Assembly (NCBI GenBank): GCA_000828835.1
Contig: AP014633.1
Coordinates: 2,108,001 to 2,172,000 of the forward strand
DNA: 64,000 nucleotides
Direction: 5' to 3'
Origin: Thioploca ingrica
Lineage (GTDB): Bacteria > Pseudomonadota > Gammaproteobacteria > Beggiatoales > Beggiatoaceae
Part shown: piece by piece, positions 61,969 through 64,000 of the stretch
Layout of the letters: each line of letters opens with the position of its first letter
Position numbering within the stretch: position 1 is the stretch's first letter
Made by a program: the position numbers and the translations under genes
The notes under the pieces: model-generated
Databases searched by the model: none
Told to the model about the DNA's origin: nothing
What the model saw: only the letters and a program-made list of their open reading frames with translations

Positions 61969-62032
61969 GCTTACTAACCGGTTGAAATAAATTAGTTATT
62001 TACAGGTCGCATACCTTCAAAAGGAACAATTT

Positions 62033-63508
62033 ATGTCGGCATTGACACGCGAAGAAACGCAGGCACTCATTCAAGAAGTACTGGAAGTTTATCCAGAAAA
62101 GGCCCAAAAAGATCGGGCTAAACATTTAGCAGTGAATAATCACGTTGTTGAACCATCGAAGAAATGTATTGTCTCTAACCGCAAATCGCTACCGGGGGTG
62201 ATGACCGTTCGCGGATGTGCCTACGCCGGTTCCAAAGGGGTGGTCTGGGGACCCGTTAAAGATATGGTTCATATTTCTCATGGCCCGGTGGGATGTGGTC
62301 AATATTCGCGGGCTGGTCGGCGTAATTATTACGTTGGCACGACTGGGGTCAATACTTTCGGGACGATGAATTTTACTTCCGATTTTGAGGAACGGGATAT
62401 CGTTTTCGGTGGTGATAAAAAACTCGCGAAGATTATCGATGAGATCGAAATGCTTTTCCCGCTGAATAAAGGTATTACGGTTCAGTCTGAATGTCCAATT
62501 GGTCTGATTGGCGATGATGTTGAAGCCGTGGTTAAACGGAAAGCCACTGAAACCGGTAAAGCCATTGTGCCGGTACGTTGCGAAGGGTTTCGCGGGGTAT
62601 CGCAATCACTTGGGCATCATATTGCCAATGACTCCATCCGTGACTGGGTTCTCGCTAAGCGGGATGGTCAAGCGTTTGAATCCACGCCTTATGACGTAAC
62701 GATTATTGGTGATTACAACATCGGTGGTGATGCGTGGTCTTCTCGAATTTTGTTGGAAGAAATGGGGTTACGGGTGATTGCGCAATGGTCGGGTGATGGC
62801 ACTCTCGCTGAAATAGAAAATACCTCTAAAGCGAAACTGAATCTGATCCACTGCTATCGTTCCATGAACTACATTGCTCGCCATATGGAGGAAAAATATG
62901 GGGTTCCGTGGTTAGAGTATAACTTTTTTGGCCCCACCAAGATCGCCGAAAGTCTTCGCAAGATTGCCGCTTGTTTCGATGAGCAAATTCAAGCTAAAGC
63001 TGAACAAGTGATTGCCAAATATCAACCAATGATGGCCGCGATCATCGCCAAATATAAACCCCGGTTAACCGGTAAAAAAGTCATGCTGTACGTTGGCGGC
63101 TTGCGTCCACGCCATATCATTGGGGCTTATGAAGATTTAGGGATGGAAGTTGTCGGTACCGGCTATGAATTTGCCCACAATGACGACTACGATCGGACGG
63201 TTAAGGAAATGCCTGATGCAACCTTGTTGTACGACGATGTGACCGGTTTTGAACTTGAAGAATTTGTTAAGCGGATTCGACCGGATCTCATCGGTTCTGG
63301 GATTAAAGAAAAATATATTTTCCAAAAGATGGGGATTCCTTTCCGGCAAATGCACTCTTGGGACTATTCTGGGCCTTATCACGGTTACGACGGGTTCGCT
63401 ATTTTCGCCCGCGACATGGATATGACTATCAATAATCCCTGTTGGAACAAGTTAACGCCGCCTTGGCTAGCTAAGTCAAAGGACGATGCCTTAAATAAAG
63501 CGGCTTAA
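62033..63508 (+). CDS. nifD: Nitrogenase molybdenum-iron protein alpha chain
   Basis: 491 residues. Cluster and cofactor ligands are visible: [35 protein letters not shown] (P-cluster side), [11 protein letters not shown] (FeMo-cofactor Cys) and [16 protein letters not shown] (FeMo-cofactor His). It is 65 bp after nifH, with AAGGA before the ATG. The iron-molybdenum type is indicated by close similarity of these segments to NifD. The alternative nitrogenases VnfD and AnfD carry different flanking sequence. Confidence 0.97.
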   Translation: MSALTREETQALIQEVLEVYPEKAQKDRAKHLAVNNHVVEPSKKCIVSNRKSLPGVMTVRGCAYAGSKGVVWGPVKDMVHISHGPVGCGQYSRAGRRNYYVGTTGVNTFGTMNFTSDFEERDIVFGGDKKLAKIIDEIEMLFPLNKGITVQSECPIGLIGDDVEAVVKRKATETGKAIVPVRCEGFRGVSQSLGHHIANDSIRDWVLAKRDGQAFESTPYDVTIIGDYNIGGDAWSSRILLEEMGLRVIAQWSGDGTLAEIENTSKAKLNLIHCYRSMNYIARHMEEKYGVPWLEYNFFGPTKIAESLRKIAACFDEQIQAKAEQVIAKYQPMMAAIIAKYKPRLTGKKVMLYVGGLRPRHIIGAYEDLGMEVVGTGYEFAHNDDYDRTVKEMPDATLLYDDVTGFELEEFVKRIRPDLIGSGIKEKYIFQKMGIPFRQMHSWDYSGPYHGYDGFAIFARDMDMTINNPCWNKLTPPWLAKSKDDALNKAA

Positions 63509-63539
63509 CTTAACCATTATTTCGAGTGAATTAACCAAG

Positions 63540-63570
63540 CGCTTACATCCGCGGATGGGCGGTGTAGGCG
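63540..63570 (+). promoter_or_regulatory. Stem-loop in the nifD-nifK gap, abutting the nifK ribosome-binding site
   Basis: CGCTTACA pairs fully with TGTAGGCG (one G-U), then a single bulged T, then CCGC with GCGG around a 6-nt loop. It ends at 63570; the AAGGAG of nifK begins at 63571. Confidence 0.72.
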
Positions 63571-63583
63571 AAGGAGATTATCA

Positions 63584-64000
63584 ATGCAGATTGTTGACGA
63601 TATCAAACCGTGTTACCCCTTGTTCGGTGAAGATGCTTATAAAGCAACCCTCGCCCGCAAACGGGAAGAATTTGAAGAATGTCATCCCGAAGACAAAATT
63701 GCGGAAACTTTTTTGTGGACTACCAGCGAAGAATATAAGGAACTGAACTTTAAACGCGAAGCCTTGACCGTTAATCCCGGTAAAGCTTGTCAACCGCTCG
63801 GCGCCGTCCTGTGTGCTTTGGGTTTTGAAAAGACGTTGCCTTATGTTCATGGCTCGCAAGGATGTGTGGCTTATTTTCGTACCTACTTCAACCGCCATTT
63901 TAAAGAACCGATTGCATGTGTTTCTGATTCCATGACCGAGGATGCTGCCGTGTTTGGTGGGCAGAAGAATATGTTTAGTGGTTTGGAAAATGCCCGTGCG
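63584..64000 (+). CDS. nifK: Nitrogenase molybdenum-iron protein beta chain, partial
   Basis: The first 139 codons are present; the gene runs past the window end. The ATG at 63584 follows AAGGAG by 7 nt. The P-cluster ligands are in GKACQPLGAVLCALGFE and HGSQGCVAYFRTYFNRHFKEP. SDSMTEDAAVFGGQKNM follows, matching NifK. The later cysteine and the rest of the chain lie outside. Confidence 0.96.
   Translation, partial: MQIVDDIKPCYPLFGEDAYKATLARKREEFEECHPEDKIAETFLWTTSEEYKELNFKREALTVNPGKACQPLGAVLCALGFEKTLPYVHGSQGCVAYFRTYFNRHFKEPIACVSDSMTEDAAVFGGQKNMFSGLENARA

Overview
The window is a low-to-moderate GC gammaproteobacterial chromosome segment. Gene content (nifHDK, an assimilatory nas/nir cluster, a Dnr-type regulator with hemerythrin and NnrS-like genes, DUF29/Uma2/DUF1841 families, very large DUF4347/cadherin surface proteins, many small palindromic repeats and a heptamer repeat array resembling those described in marine Beggiatoaceae) points to a filamentous sulfur bacterium of the Beggiatoa/Thioploca type. 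That assignment is inference from gene content, not from an rRNA gene; no rRNA, tRNA or CRISPR array was seen.

Layout. 1-3.3 kb: the start of a parvulin-type foldase (cut by the window edge), a small lipoprotein, and an AAA ATPase plus Toprim-like DUF4276 pair that resembles anti-phage modules. 3.5-8.1 kb: glmU, then a tightly overlapping quartet (hemerythrin, DUF2249, NnrS/heme-copper-oxidase-like membrane protein, 70-aa protein) divergent from a Dnr-type Crp/Fnr regulator, with one perfect FNR/Dnr box between them. 8.6-13.6 kb: a small conserved protein, murJ (probable CTG start), ribF, a dynamin-like GTPase and DUF1841. 13.7-19.6 kb: a dCache-HAMP-PAS-GGDEF diguanylate cyclase and a two-propeller histidine kinase.

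20.2-31.5 kb is a complete nitrate-assimilation locus on the minus strand: nasT, an ANTAR-type leader RNA with terminator, nasS, narK, nirB, nirD and, after two unrelated secreted-protein genes, nasA. A near-perfect sigma-54 promoter precedes nasT. The nirD-nasA interruption is flanked on both sides by the same 7-bp-phased repeat. NasS/NasT should sense nitrate and control read-through of the leader; NarK imports nitrate, NasA reduces it to nitrite and NirBD reduces nitrite to ammonium.

31.7-46.8 kb is an accessory, surface-oriented region: a 134-bp tandem duplication carrying two consensus promoters, a fibro-slime protein, an orphan TpsA-like exoprotein, Uma2, a possible small RNA, a FecCD/BtuCD-type ABC pair, a 1997-aa DUF4347/choice-of-anchor/cadherin protein, and decayed IS630-type transposases. 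46.9-59.5 kb is housekeeping: DUF1451, lnt, a lone CZB protein, ybeX-ybeY-ybeZ-miaB, pstS, ttcA, rhodanese, DUF29 and priA. 59.6-64 kb: another Uma2 gene, then nifH-nifD-nifK (nifK cut by the window end) behind a sigma-54 promoter with a NifA-type upstream site.
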